Of a DNA stretch of 64,000 bases, positions 19,311 to 28,708 are shown in pieces. The notes under the pieces were generated by a model, which saw nothing but the letters and a program-made list of their open reading frames with translations, was not told the origin of the DNA and searched no databases. A program made the position numbers and the translations under genes. The DNA is from Tubulanus polymorphus (Eukaryota > Nemertea > Palaeonemertea > Tubulaniformes > Tubulanidae), in assembly GCF_964204645.1 (NCBI RefSeq), contig NC_134029.1, forward strand, positions 11,028,850 through 11,092,849, given 5' to 3'. The stretch's first letter is position 1, and each line of letters opens with the position of its first letter.

Positions 19311-20903
19311 ATGGATGTAGAAGGTGGAGAAGATTATGAAATGGGAGAAATGGGAAATAATAATGAAGGATATATTGATGATGATTATAATGATGCAGAA
19401 ACTAATATTGATAATGATGATGAATCAGCATATAATTCTAATTTAGCAGATAGTGGTTCTAAAACCCCATCAACAGATGAATTTGATAGAAGAACTAGAT
19501 CGAGAATACCTACTGAAAATTTAGACCCAGGTTTAAAAAAGGAAGATTTAGAAAATATTGGATTCATATATAAGTTTCAAGATGTATTTGAAAGATCTGG
19601 ATATAATATAAATTACAGAGGTGCCAGACTTTTAGTAAAAGATTTAAAATATTTAGATGGTGAATATTATTATAAATTGAGAGATGATTATTATATTAAC
19701 ATCTCTTATAAAACTCAAAATATAATATTAGCAGAATCAACTTTGCTTAAGTTAGAACCAGATAGAATTAAGAGAATAAGTATTAATAATGAAATAACTG
19801 CTGTTACACAAGAAGAAAGAGATAATAATAGAAAAGAATTCAAACAAAGAATTAATGAATTATTTGAAACAATCGATAATAATTTAGAAACAGAAATGGA
19901 AGAGAATAGAGATCGATTAGATAAATTAAGATCTTCAACACCCGAAACATCTAGAAGAGATATTCAACAAATTGATAATGATTCAAATCAATTACAATTA
20001 GGAAAACATTTTGATAGCATGTTAGATGCAATTCATTCATTTGACGAAGAGATGAATAGTATTTTAGATACACCCGGTACTGAAACTGGAATAAATCGAA
20101 TACAATCTTTACTAGAAAAAGGATTATTTGATTTAACTGATGATGAATTAGAAGCATTTCCTGAACAAGCACGTAGAGAAATTAAAGGTATGCAAGAATC
20201 AGCTGATAAAATTGCGCATGAAAAAAGTAAAAGAGATATTAAAATTAGATTTTTAGAAAAAGATAGAACTGATAAAAATAAAAAAATAGAACAATTAAAA
20301 TTAGATAGAGATAATAAAGTTATTGAAGAAATTGAATTTAAAAAAAGAAATGCATATTTAGAAAAAGAAATTGATGATTTAAAATATAACATAGAATTAC
20401 AAAAAGAAGAAATTAAATTATTGTTAAAATCATATGATTATAATATTAATAGATTAAAAGTTATTTTTAAAGATTTGTTGATTAAACCAAATTCTGAAAT
20501 ATCATTAAAAGACAGAATAAGATTATTATTTAAATTAGAAGGAATAACAATTCTTTCAATTCTAACATCTGTAACTATGGTATTTACAACAATTGGTTTA
20601 GCAATATCAAATGCTTTAAAATCTACTCCTACTCCAAATAAACCAGATAAACCTCCAGGCAATAATTCTATACAAGATAAAGTTAAAGATGGTTTAAAGA
20701 AATTAGCAAAATATTTATGGGAACTATCTAAAAAATCTGCTGCAGCATTGCCAGGAGTTATTGCTTCAATTGTTGGTTTTATATTGAAATCTGCAGGAAA
20801 CATTATTAACTTTGCTGCTGAACATATTATTTTATTTTTAATTACAGTTGTAAGTGCTATTATTTTTGGTTTAGTAAATATGATATCAAAAAATATCAAG
20901 TAA
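19311..20903 (+). CDS. Acidic coiled-coil protein with C-terminal membrane segments (530 aa)
   Basis: Start context gtaaATGG. The first 65 residues are very acidic, then a globular part (DLENIGFIYKFQDVFERSGY, RGARLLVKDLKYLDGEYYYK). A long coiled coil at about 165-395 follows. Three hydrophobic segments end the protein (about 403-428, 472-500, 504-525) with a proline-rich linker (STPTPNKPDKPPG) between the first two. The final codons and the stop lie inside the first of the 27-bp tandem repeats at 20880-20975. The function is unknown; the size and anchor suggest a structural or membrane-remodelling role in the particle. Confidence 0.65.
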   Translation: MDVEGGEDYEMGEMGNNNEGYIDDDYNDAETNIDNDDESAYNSNLADSGSKTPSTDEFDRRTRSRIPTENLDPGLKKEDLENIGFIYKFQDVFERSGYNINYRGARLLVKDLKYLDGEYYYKLRDDYYINISYKTQNIILAESTLLKLEPDRIKRISINNEITAVTQEERDNNRKEFKQRINELFETIDNNLETEMEENRDRLDKLRSSTPETSRRDIQQIDNDSNQLQLGKHFDSMLDAIHSFDEEMNSILDTPGTETGINRIQSLLEKGLFDLTDDELEAFPEQARREIKGMQESADKIAHEKSKRDIKIRFLEKDRTDKNKKIEQLKLDRDNKVIEEIEFKKRNAYLEKEIDDLKYNIELQKEEIKLLLKSYDYNINRLKVIFKDLLIKPNSEISLKDRIRLLFKLEGITILSILTSVTMVFTTIGLAISNALKSTPTPNKPDKPPGNNSIQDKVKDGLKKLAKYLWELSKKSAAALPGVIASIVGFILKSAGNIINFAAEHIILFLITVVSAIIFGLVNMISKNIK

Positions 20904-20975
20904 ACCATGATATCAAAAAATATCAAGTAAACCATGATATCAAAAAATATCAAGTAAACCATGATATCAAAAAAT
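20880..20975 (+). repeat. 27-bp tandem repeat over a stop codon (3.5 copies)
   Basis: ATGATATCAAAAAATATCAA then GTAAACC is repeated with an exact 27-bp period at 20880, 20907, 20934 and 20961 (partial). The first copy contains the last codons and TAA of the 530-aa protein. The copies are identical, so the expansion is recent. Each copy holds the inverted pair TGATAT/ATATCA and its own ATG. Confidence 0.9.
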
Positions 20976-21002
20976 AAATAATTAATTTTTTTTGTTAAAT
21001 AA

Positions 21003-22325
21003 ATGAGTGGGAGTTATATAAGTCCTTCGAAGAATCATAGAATATCTAATGCTATTAAAGCAGAAAGATCACATCATATAATTACTCATAACCCTTCAAA
21101 TATTAATCCCGATGAAACTTTATACGTTAGAATCCCTCGATTAACACAAAATACTTTTTATGTTCCAAACAGTATTTATTTATCCGCCGATATAAAAGTA
21201 ATCGGTAATAATAATAATTATGTCGTTGATAATGTTGGAAGATATTTGATTAAAAAGTTAACAATAAAGATTGGTCCAGAAACAGTTTTCTCATTAGATG
21301 ATTATAATTTATTTATGCATTATAAAGATTTATGGTTAACTAAAGAAAATAGAAATAATATGATATTTCAAGGAATCCAATCAGAAAACCAAAATAAATT
21401 AAGATCAGAAGCTAATAGCGCAATATTAACAAATGATGTAGATAAATTGATAAAAAGTATATATGGAAGCAAATATAAAATTCCATTAGACTTTGAATTG
21501 ATAAATAATAATGCACCTTTATATAAATACGCAATTCAAGAAGATGTTATATTTGAGATAACATTTGCTCCTGTAAATGAAATTGTAATATCTAGCGTTA
21601 ATAAAGATATGAGTTATAAATTATCGAATATATGTTTAGAATATGATACAGTAACTGATGAAAAAATTTCAAGTCTAATTCAAACTAAATATAATCAAGG
21701 GTTTTCATTATTATATGATTATATTGATAAATTTAAAACTGTAACTATTAATGCAAATGATGAAATAATAAATGAGAATATTAACTTCCCTAGAAGATCT
21801 ATTAAAGGTATATTAATATTTTTTACCATTGGAACGTATACTAATGGCGCAATAAATGTTGACAATTATTATAATCCTGAAATAACAAAAGTAGAAATAA
21901 CTATCGAAGGAATAGCGAATAAAATATTTTGTCAAGGAATGAGAATGATTGATCAATGGGTAGAAATTAAAAAACATTTTATGAATGAAAAAATAAAATC
22001 ATCTGAAAATTGTAATATTAATCAAATTGATTATTATACCGGTAATAAATATGCATTATGGTTAGATTTTAGAACAACTGAAGATAACTTATTACATGGT
22101 TCTGGGAAAAAACTACAGAACACTAAAGATGGAATACAATTATTCATGACAAAGAAAAAGGGAATCAAAAATTTTAAAATGCATATTTATATTATATCTG
22201 ACGCGCAATTAAATATTGTAAATTCACAATTAGATAGTGTTATGTATTTAAATTTTAACTTTAATAAAAATATATATAATAAATGGAAGGTGGAATATAT
22301 GAAATACAATCTCCAAGTGAAATGA
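21003..22325 (+). CDS. Major capsid protein, double jelly-roll
   Basis: 440 aa, start context aataaATGA. The protein is strand-rich throughout, as expected for two successive jelly rolls that build pseudo-hexameric capsomers. Segments characteristic of the Polinton major capsid protein are present: ETLYVRIPRLTQNTFYVPNS near residue 40, DNVGRYLIKKLTIKIG near 75, YNLFMHYKDLW near 100, FPRRSIKGILIFF near 262 and LWLDFRTTEDNLLHGSG near 352. The last 43 bp overlap the next gene in another frame. No breaks were seen. Confidence 0.85.
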   Translation: MSGSYISPSKNHRISNAIKAERSHHIITHNPSNINPDETLYVRIPRLTQNTFYVPNSIYLSADIKVIGNNNNYVVDNVGRYLIKKLTIKIGPETVFSLDDYNLFMHYKDLWLTKENRNNMIFQGIQSENQNKLRSEANSAILTNDVDKLIKSIYGSKYKIPLDFELINNNAPLYKYAIQEDVIFEITFAPVNEIVISSVNKDMSYKLSNICLEYDTVTDEKISSLIQTKYNQGFSLLYDYIDKFKTVTINANDEIINENINFPRRSIKGILIFFTIGTYTNGAINVDNYYNPEITKVEITIEGIANKIFCQGMRMIDQWVEIKKHFMNEKIKSSENCNINQIDYYTGNKYALWLDFRTTEDNLLHGSGKKLQNTKDGIQLFMTKKKGIKNFKMHIYIISDAQLNIVNSQLDSVMYLNFNFNKNIYNKWKVEYMKYNLQVK

Positions 22326-23344
22326 TATCAGATATATATTATATATTACCTTATGATGAATACAGTAAGTATTTTGGAGATTACTTTAATCAATTCAAAT
22401 ATAGAATAAGTAAAATAGATAAGAATATTGAAACAAAAATAGAAGATAATATTGAACCTAAAATAGAAGATAAGAATGATATTGAATATAAAATAGAAGA
22501 TAATATTGAATCTAAAATAGAAGATAAGAATGATATTGAATATAAAATAGAAGATGTAACAGGATATATATCGTATAATATACCCTCTACAACATATGAT
22601 ATTGAATCAAAAAAGACAAATGAAAAATATTGTGACGTATGTAAACAGTATAAAAGTTATAAGAATTGGGCAACTCATCTTAATTCACTCAAGCATAAGA
22701 AAAATAAGAATAAGATTTTAAATGAATTGAATAATGATAGTGAAATTGATAATGATAATGTTAAAGAAGATAAATATTGTGAAGAATGTGATAAATATAT
22801 AAGTCGTAGTAATTTTTCAAAGCATAAATTAACACAGATACATTTGGATAATATAGAAAGAAATATATGTGAAAAGTGTAATGTTGTTGTATTACCTAAA
22901 GATAGAATTAAACATGATAATTCTTTTGAACATACAATAAAAGCTGCTGATTTAAATATCCTTTATAGAGTACCAAGTGTATTTTTTGATATCGAAAATA
23001 ATGATCATAGGAAATTATATAGATCAATTTTTATCGATTATGTAAGAAATAATCCAAAACAAGTATTATCAGATATTAAAATTTGTCGGACGATTATAAA
23101 AATTGATCTAAATTATTATTGGGGTATATATTATTTCATCAAATTTAAAAGTAGAGATTTTTTAACAGAATTGAAAAAAGTTGCTGCTAATGATAATATA
23201 AGTGATAACTTTGATGAAATAATTCAATACTACAGTTATGAAGATTTTTCACAGGATGTTATAAATAAAATAAGAAATGATGCAAAAAATAAATATAAAA
23301 ATATAAGTGAAGACAAATTAAACCAATATATTTATTTAACATGA
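22283..23344 (+). CDS. C2H2 zinc-finger protein with internal acidic repeats (353 aa)
   Basis: It starts in an aataaATGG context inside the end of the capsid gene. Residues about 52-91 consist of two 18-residue repeats (KIEDNIE(P/S)KIEDKNDIEY) encoded by a 54-bp tandem repeat. Three C2H2-like fingers follow: Cys117/Cys120/His132/His138, Cys166/Cys169/His181/His187 and Cys196/Cys199/His211/His217, with spacing like those at the N-terminus of PolB. A mixed alpha/beta region of about 130 residues has no family I recognise. The frame closes at 23344, but a neighbouring frame stays open to 23465, so the true C-terminus may be cut by a frameshift. Nucleic-acid binding is likely. Confidence 0.65.
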   Translation: MEGGIYEIQSPSEMISDIYYILPYDEYSKYFGDYFNQFKYRISKIDKNIETKIEDNIEPKIEDKNDIEYKIEDNIESKIEDKNDIEYKIEDVTGYISYNIPSTTYDIESKKTNEKYCDVCKQYKSYKNWATHLNSLKHKKNKNKILNELNNDSEIDNDNVKEDKYCEECDKYISRSNFSKHKLTQIHLDNIERNICEKCNVVVLPKDRIKHDNSFEHTIKAADLNILYRVPSVFFDIENNDHRKLYRSIFIDYVRNNPKQVLSDIKICRTIIKIDLNYYWGIYYFIKFKSRDFLTELKKVAANDNISDNFDEIIQYYSYEDFSQDVINKIRNDAKNKYKNISEDKLNQYIYLT

Positions 23345-23465
23345 ATTCTGGGTTAAGGGTTTGAATGGTAATGGTTATCATTTTAAACTATTAGGTGAAA
23401 GAAGATCAGAAGAATTAAGAGATGCATGGAGCAAATTGTTTTCAGAATTAGAATCAGAAAAGTAA
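23340..23465 (+). pseudogene. Likely out-of-frame C-terminal tail of the zinc-finger gene
   Basis: In the frame next to the zinc-finger ORF, an open stretch of about 41 codons begins exactly where that ORF ends. It reads WVKGLNGNGYHFKLLGERRS then EELRDAWSKLFSELESEK and a stop. It is protein-like in composition and has no ATG of its own. The simplest reading is a one-base indel near 23335-23340, in the genome or the assembly. Confidence 0.45.
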
Positions 23466-24072
23466 TTTAAAATATGAATATATAACCCTTTATGTCTTTA
23501 TTGTCTTTAGTAGTTTAGTACTTTTAGTACATAAAGAATAAATCTTTATTTTATTAGTAGTGAATAAAATTATTTTTAAAACTACTAAACTACTAAAGAC
23601 AATAAAGACATAAATATATATATAACACTGTTTCAATAATTATATTTATTCATCTGATGGATTTTATATATTACTGTTTCAATAATTAAATCTATTTATC
23701 ACACATATTTATTATATATATCATAGATTTATCATTTATAAAAATCATTTATATATTTATTCTTTATGTAGTAAAATTATAAAAGATAATAAAGACATAA
23801 CAAACACATATAGATGTAATAAATATCATAGATTTATTTATCTCACATATTTATTATATATATTTGATTCAGTAATAATAAATCTATGGTGTTTGTTATG
23901 TCTTAATTATCTTTAGTAGTTTAGTAGTTCTATTTTATTTTTAAAGTATTAATAAAATAAAGATTTATTCTTTATGTACTAAAAGTACTAAACTACTAAA
24001 GATAATAAAGACATTAGGGGGAGGTATATAATACATATCTAATACATATCTAATACATAGGTATACAAATAG
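23466..24072. other. Convergent intergenic spacer with nested long inverted repeats
   Basis: This is the only place in the Polinton where the two gene arms face each other. A 65-bp sequence at 23492-23556 is repeated inverted at 23950-24014 with one or two mismatches, enclosing about 390 bp. Inside, further inverted or direct pieces of CTACTAAACTACTAAAGA and ATCATAGATTTAT recur. There is no coding capacity. Plausible roles are bidirectional 3'-end formation or a structured packaging or replication site; neither is shown by the sequence. Confidence 0.75.
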
Positions 24073-24687
24073 TTATTTTATAAATTTATATTCATATGGA
24101 AATTGTAGTCTCAGAAGTAATTTGGAACCTTTATTATTTTTTAATTTATTCATATATTCATCATGTAATTCAGTAGGTATAATTTGATTTTCTTCCAATG
24201 ATTGTTGCATAGATTTTCTATCTTTGTTGTAGAATAAAACTAGAAATCTTATATTTTCTCTAAAATCTTTCACAATTGAATTATATTTCTGATTTAAAAC
24301 CCAAGTTGTTATCCCAAAATGTCTACCAGAGAAAGCTAAATAACATAACTCACTTTCTCTAATTTTAGAATCATGTAAATTTGCGCAATCATCGATAATA
24401 AATAATGTATTTGATCCTTTATAAATATCTAATGCAATTTTTATACAATTATCTAAATTATCTTTCACTGTTTTAGAATTTAATATAATAAACTTTTTAT
24501 CTTTAAAAACTATATCTCTATTATACGTTTCATTCATTTCATAAGTTGGGCAGAATAATATTATATTATCAAAATGATTCTTATAAATAGTTTCTAATAA
24601 ATATAATATGAAGTGTGTTTTACCACAATTTGTAACTCCAGTAACTAACATATTATGAGGTTCAAATATAAACAAATCTTTATTCAT
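24073..24687 (-). CDS. Genome-packaging ATPase, FtsK/HerA superfamily (Polinton ATP)
   Basis: 204 aa, start context aataaATGA. Walker A GVTNCGKT at residues 17-24 is followed by a hydrophobic strand and Asp-Asp Walker B LFIIDD at 95-100. A glutamine-containing sensor strand (TTWVLNQKYN, 127-136) and an arginine in FRENIRFLVLF come after. The size and order match the compact A32-like packaging ATPases of Polintons and virophages, which drive DNA into the capsid. Its start overlaps the integrase stop by 8 bp, suggesting co-transcription. Confidence 0.9.
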   Translation of the reverse strand: MNKDLFIFEPHNMLVTGVTNCGKTHFILYLLETIYKNHFDNIILFCPTYEMNETYNRDIVFKDKKFIILNSKTVKDNLDNCIKIALDIYKGSNTLFIIDDCANLHDSKIRESELCYLAFSGRHFGITTWVLNQKYNSIVKDFRENIRFLVLFYNKDRKSMQQSLEENQIIPTELHDEYMNKLKNNKGSKLLLRLQFPYEYKFIK

Positions 24688-25765
24688 TTATTCTTTTAAT
24701 TTTACTAGATAAAATCCATTCATTAAATTTATCATCATATCCTTTATATTTCACCAAAGAATACTTTTTTCCTTTAAGAGTTTTTGTTTTCAATACCTTT
24801 TCTATTTTGTATTCTATTTCATCTGGATTTGGTACTAATGATAATTCTTGTTCATAAAAATAACCTAATATTTCTTCATCTTTTAAATCAAACAATTTAT
24901 AAACAAATGGTTTAGTTAATATTATCTTTTTAATTTTAAATATTTCTTCAGTAAAATTAGGGGTATAACCTTTATAAAATGTTTTTCGATATTTAGAAAT
25001 TCTAACATGTTGTCCTATTTTAAATTTAGGTTCTCCAAAATCATGTGTAACAAACGCACCATATAAATTATTCCAAACTATTTCTGAATTTTCTTCTTTT
25101 CTAGCTTGTATAGGTTTCATATTTATAGAACTATGTTTAGAATTATTATAACCTTTAACTAAATCATCTAACACATCGATATATTTATATGTTTCATTAG
25201 CGGTGAAATATTTCCACATTCTAGTTTTCAATGTTTTATTAAATCTTTCTATAACAGATGCTTTTTTATCTGAATGTGTTGAAAAATATTCTACATCGTT
25301 ATCAGTTAATAGTTTTTTAAAATGTTTGTTATAAAATTCTTTACCTTCATCAAATTGTATTTTATCTGGGATAGCTTCTTTAAATATTAATTTGAAAGAA
25401 TTTGTAACTTCTATTCCAGTTTTATTTTTAATCGGGATACTCCATGCGTATCTACTGAATATGTCTATAACATTTAGTATCCAAAAATATCCTTTGTTAT
25501 ATTTTTCTAAGTTTTTCATATCAATTAAATCAGCTTGCCATTGTTGGTCAATATATGAAACCATTACTTTTCTTGTTAAATATTTTTTATCCATCTTTTT
25601 ATGAATTTGATATGTGGGTTGATTTTGTAACCATGATTTTAATTCACTATATTTTATATTGCTATTATCAGATTTAATTTTATCCCATAATTCCGAAACA
25701 CTTGAATATGAAACTTCACTTTCTGGGTTATAATATAAATCTCTTAAATATTGTTCTTTTTTCAT
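24680..25765 (-). CDS. Retroviral-type DDE integrase with C-terminal chromodomain (Polinton INT)
   Basis: 361 aa. The rve core carries Asp79 (QWQADLIDM), Asp139 (IQFDEGKEF) and Glu173 (ASVIERFNKTLK) with 33 residues between the last two, as in Polinton and Ty3/Gypsy integrases. SINMKPIQAR and GQHVRISKYRKTFYKGYTPN follow the core. The last 45 residues form a chromodomain (IEKVLKTKTLKGKKYSLVKY then KGY...EWI), expected to read histone marks and steer insertion. The zinc-binding HHCC region of retroviral integrases is not obvious. The start (atagaATGA) is the main exception to the TAAATG rule. Confidence 0.93.
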   Translation of the reverse strand: MKKEQYLRDLYYNPESEVSYSSVSELWDKIKSDNSNIKYSELKSWLQNQPTYQIHKKMDKKYLTRKVMVSYIDQQWQADLIDMKNLEKYNKGYFWILNVIDIFSRYAWSIPIKNKTGIEVTNSFKLIFKEAIPDKIQFDEGKEFYNKHFKKLLTDNDVEYFSTHSDKKASVIERFNKTLKTRMWKYFTANETYKYIDVLDDLVKGYNNSKHSSINMKPIQARKEENSEIVWNNLYGAFVTHDFGEPKFKIGQHVRISKYRKTFYKGYTPNFTEEIFKIKKIILTKPFVYKLFDLKDEEILGYFYEQELSLVPNPDEIEYKIEKVLKTKTLKGKKYSLVKYKGYDDKFNEWILSSKIKRINE

Positions 25766-25771
25766 TCTATT

Positions 25772-26044
25772 TTAATCCATTAATAATAATTTAGATTTAG
25801 TTTCAATGACTTTATGATTTGACTTATTTTCTGGTATGATAGGTTTATTGTCATTGGAATCATCTTTATCATCAGATTTGAATTTTGATTTATATATTAC
25901 ACCGGATAATATAATAAGTGTTACTAATCCAATTGTAATATATAATTTATAATTACTTCCAGCATTAGAAGAATTAGATGGATTATTATTTGAATCAATA
26001 CTACCGTGTGGGTGCCGTACGGCATCATCGGGCGGGTGATTCAT
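25772..26044 (-). CDS. Small single-pass membrane protein (90 aa)
   Basis: Start context tataaATGA. An Asn/Ser-rich N-terminus (about 1-32) precedes one clear membrane segment (LYITIGLVTLIILSGVIY, about 34-51) and a hydrophilic Asp/Lys/Asn-rich tail. Six bases separate its stop from the integrase start. GC content around 26008-26038 is unusually high for this element. No family recognised. Confidence 0.6.
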   Translation of the reverse strand: MNHPPDDAVRHPHGSIDSNNNPSNSSNAGSNYKLYITIGLVTLIILSGVIYKSKFKSDDKDDSNDNKPIIPENKSNHKVIETKSKLLLMD

Positions 26045-26162
26045 TTATATCAGTTAATTTCTTTTTCTTAGCTTTTTTTAATTCTGATGATCTTTTACCT
26101 AATTCTCTTGCCCATTTAATTTGTTTCTCGGATCTAGCCTTTTTCTTAACTCCATCACTCAT
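26025..26162 (-). CDS. Short basic protein (45 aa)
   Basis: A 45-codon frame starts in the perfect context aataaATGA and runs MSDGVKKKARSEKQIKWARE, then LGKRSSELKKAKKKKL and a short tail. Thirteen lysines and five arginines in 45 residues make it strongly basic. Its start overlaps the end of the 194-aa gene and its end overlaps the start of the 90-aa gene, the tight packing seen elsewhere in this arm. A DNA-condensing or core protein is possible, by charge only. Confidence 0.55.
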   Translation of the reverse strand: MSDGVKKKARSEKQIKWARELGKRSSELKKAKKKKLTDINESPAR

Positions 26163-26739
26163 TTATTTTAGTTAATTTTTGTTCTGATTCATCTTCTGTT
26201 TCGACGTTTGGTTGTAGTACATCTGTTTCGTTCTTACCTGATTTATATTCCATAGGTTTGATATTCGAAAATGTTATAACTCCAGTAGAAATCAATGTCA
26301 TAACCGATCCTAATTGAAATGAAGCATAACCAACCCATTTTTGTAATTCAGTCATAACTAAATAGTCATTTTTCAAATCATTATATAATTTATTTTCATC
26401 ATCAATTGGTATTAACTGGTTACATAATTTTGAATAACATTTGACAATACCATTAGAAATAGAATCATTTATTCTAGCTAATCTTGACTCTTCATAAATC
26501 TTAAAATATTTTATTACTTGATCGGGTTTCATAGCATCTAGTTCTTGAAAAGTAATGATTCTATTTAAAAACTCTTTAGTTTTTCCACCAGCAATCAATT
26601 GTTCTAGATGATGCTTACAATATAAATAGTATTCATAATCTATAGAATTAGAAACAACTGTATCTTTATTATCACTAATACCTAAATCATCTAATGTCTT
26701 TTCAATATCAATATTATTCTTATTAGATTTCTTTGACAT
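26155..26739 (-). CDS. Conserved Polinton protein with one membrane segment (194 aa)
   Basis: Start context tataaATGT. A charged helical N-terminal part contains YYLYCKHHLEQLIAGGKTKE and FQELDAMKPDQVIKYFKIYE. A hydrophobic segment (VGYASFQLGSVMTLISTGVI, about 137-156) follows, then an acidic tail. I associate this architecture with a protein found next to the integrase/ATPase block of other Polintons, function not established. Overlaps by 8 bp with the 45-aa gene downstream. Confidence 0.55.
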   Translation of the reverse strand: MSKKSNKNNIDIEKTLDDLGISDNKDTVVSNSIDYEYYLYCKHHLEQLIAGGKTKEFLNRIITFQELDAMKPDQVIKYFKIYEESRLARINDSISNGIVKCYSKLCNQLIPIDDENKLYNDLKNDYLVMTELQKWVGYASFQLGSVMTLISTGVITFSNIKPMEYKSGKNETDVLQPNVETEDESEQKLTKINE

Positions 26740-26988
26740 TTATATTAGAGAAAAAATGCAAAAAAAAATATTATAAGTATTCTTCAAATGATACTAGATA
26801 GTTAAAGTTAAAGAATTCTAGTATTGACTACTGATACTAGCTATTTGAATTTAAAGAATTTCTATTCGGATCTATTCAAAATATAAAGTATTCTTTTTTG
26901 AAAAGAAAATATTAAAAATTAAAATAGAAATAATAGATAGTTGAAGGTATGTAATTTTTATTATATTTTATTTAAAATCTATTATTCT
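26740..26988. other. AT-rich intergenic spacer
   Basis: No gene. Imperfect inverted and direct copies of AAAGAATTCTAGTATTGACT-like sequence occur around 26770-26860. Confidence 0.5.
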
Positions 26989-27654
26989 TTAACCACTCAT
27001 TAAAGACTCAACGTATTGTTCATTATTTGGATCATTGTTCCATTGATCAATAAATTTCTTTGCCTTTGTTAACTGTTCTAAATATAACTGTAAATCTAGT
27101 TTATTAGATTTGATTTGATTTTCTTTCTTTTCTAAAGGCCTTAAATTTTTCCAACCCCAAATAAGTTTTTCATTGTATTCATCATTCATGTTAAATTTAG
27201 ATATTGGTAACACGTGATCAATATGGTAATAATCCCCATAATTATCTATATTCATTTTATCATCGAATTGAAATATAATCCATGATTTGAGAAATTCATC
27301 TGAACAACCCAATAAATTAGATAATGTTTCTGAATGTGTTTCTTTGTTGAATAATTGTGTTAATCTAGACCGTAAACATTGTTTCAATCTAAAATTAAGA
27401 TCTGTTTGATATCTTTCTCTCATATATTCTGTCATATAATCATTATAAGATTCTCTATTATCTTCTCGATATTGTTTGGTATATAGTTTAATGCAAGTTT
27501 TACAGTAATATTGAAAACCATCTTTGCTAGTCTTACGCTTACTAAATTCTGTTAATGATTTATCTAATTCACATTTAGAACATTTCTTGTAATATATGTT
27601 TATAACGCCAGTGTTATTTGTAATATTGATAGTTTGTGGTTGTTCTGGTTCCAT
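26989..27654 (-). CDS. HNH endonuclease with N-terminal zinc ribbon (221 aa)
   Basis: Start context aataaATGG. A four-cysteine zinc site (Cys25, Cys28, Cys51, Cys54; KCSKCELDK...CKTC) precedes a helical linker. The HNH core has His144-x-Asp146-His147 (YYHIDHVLPIS), the Asn in WGWKNLRPLEKKEN (Asn170) and NQIKSNK (179-185). This arrangement is common in phage and giant-virus HNH genes, many of them selfish homing nucleases. It could be a cargo or homing gene rather than a core replication gene. Its last 28 codons are duplicated near the right TIR (28781-28867). Confidence 0.8.
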   Translation of the reverse strand: MEPEQPQTINITNNTGVINIYYKKCSKCELDKSLTEFSKRKTSKDGFQYYCKTCIKLYTKQYREDNRESYNDYMTEYMRERYQTDLNFRLKQCLRSRLTQLFNKETHSETLSNLLGCSDEFLKSWIIFQFDDKMNIDNYGDYYHIDHVLPISKFNMNDEYNEKLIWGWKNLRPLEKKENQIKSNKLDLQLYLEQLTKAKKFIDQWNNDPNNEQYVESLMSG

Positions 27655-28708
27655 TTATTATACATATTTTTTTACTAAATTGGTTAATAATTTATAATCC
27701 TCTTCCATTTCTTCGACCAACGTTATCCTTTTTCATTCTTCGTTGCTTTTGATAAGTTGTTTCGATTCCTTGATATCTAAATCATACAAGCGGCCGGCCA
27801 TTTATGGCCGGTTTTGCTTAATGCACATGCGTTAATCATAATTGTATATTCATTCTATAAATTCTGTAAAATAGAAACAACTGAACATAGAAAATTCAAA
27901 CGCATTCATGTTCCCGTCACATGCGTAACATGTGTCACATGCGGCCATTTATGGCCGGTTTTGCTTAATGCGTATGCGTTAATCATAATAGAAACGACTG
28001 AACATAACAATTCACAAATCAGATTTACACAATACATTATACAAGTTGTTCAGTCATTTCTTCTAATACATCATTTGATTTCTATAAATACAATTTATAA
28101 TTACAAACATTTTTTTCAATTGCTGGTAAATATTTAACTACATCAACAAATGTTAAACTTAATCATTGGAGTCTCAATGTTTTTGAAATTCTTATATTTC
28201 TTCTTCGATCTTTTGGTGATTCTATTGGTTTGATATCCATTGCTGTTGATTCCTCAGTCAGAAAGAGTATCTTGAGTTTCTCTATCGCTTCTTGATGCGT
28301 ATGGCGTTTTATTAATCTAAAAGATATTAGCGGTAACTCTAGCTATCTAAAAGATATACTAAATACGCTTAAATATATCTAAAGGTTTCATATTTAATAA
28401 CCCTAATAACTACAACAAACAGTACTTACATTTAGATTTATAATTGTATACTATAAACTCCTAATTTCGTTTCGAAAGATAGAATATCCTGAGCACAATG
28501 TTACAGCGTATGTCCATTTCCGGGGTGATTTCTAGAATGAACACGTCGTTGATTATGCCACGTCATCTAGTTCCGGTTCTAGAATATTCTACACGTTTCT
28601 GATTATGACGTGTCATCTCTATTCAGAGTTCCAGCACAGTTTGTAATATTATGAGTCATAATGTCTCGTCGTTATAGTAACAACTGTAACAGCTGTGAAT
28701 TTATAGAT
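27655..28708. other. Right-arm non-coding region with a 48-bp direct repeat
   Basis: No convincing gene. A segment beginning GGCCATTTATGGCCGGTTTT and continuing to GTTAATCATAAT occurs at 27795-27842 and again at 27943-27990 with two differences; it includes the palindrome GGCCATAAATGGCC. The stretch 28141-28700 shows no structure I can name and has higher GC than the gene arms, so it may be captured DNA. Confidence 0.6.

Noticed and set aside
19385-20392. Antisense frames inside the 530-aa Polinton gene
   Set aside because: Leu/Ser-rich shadows of an Asp/Glu/Lys/Asn-rich coding strand.
27814-28137. 107-codon forward frame in the Polinton right arm
   Set aside because: It spans the 48-bp direct repeat, lacks the TAAATG context and opposes the direction of all neighbouring genes.
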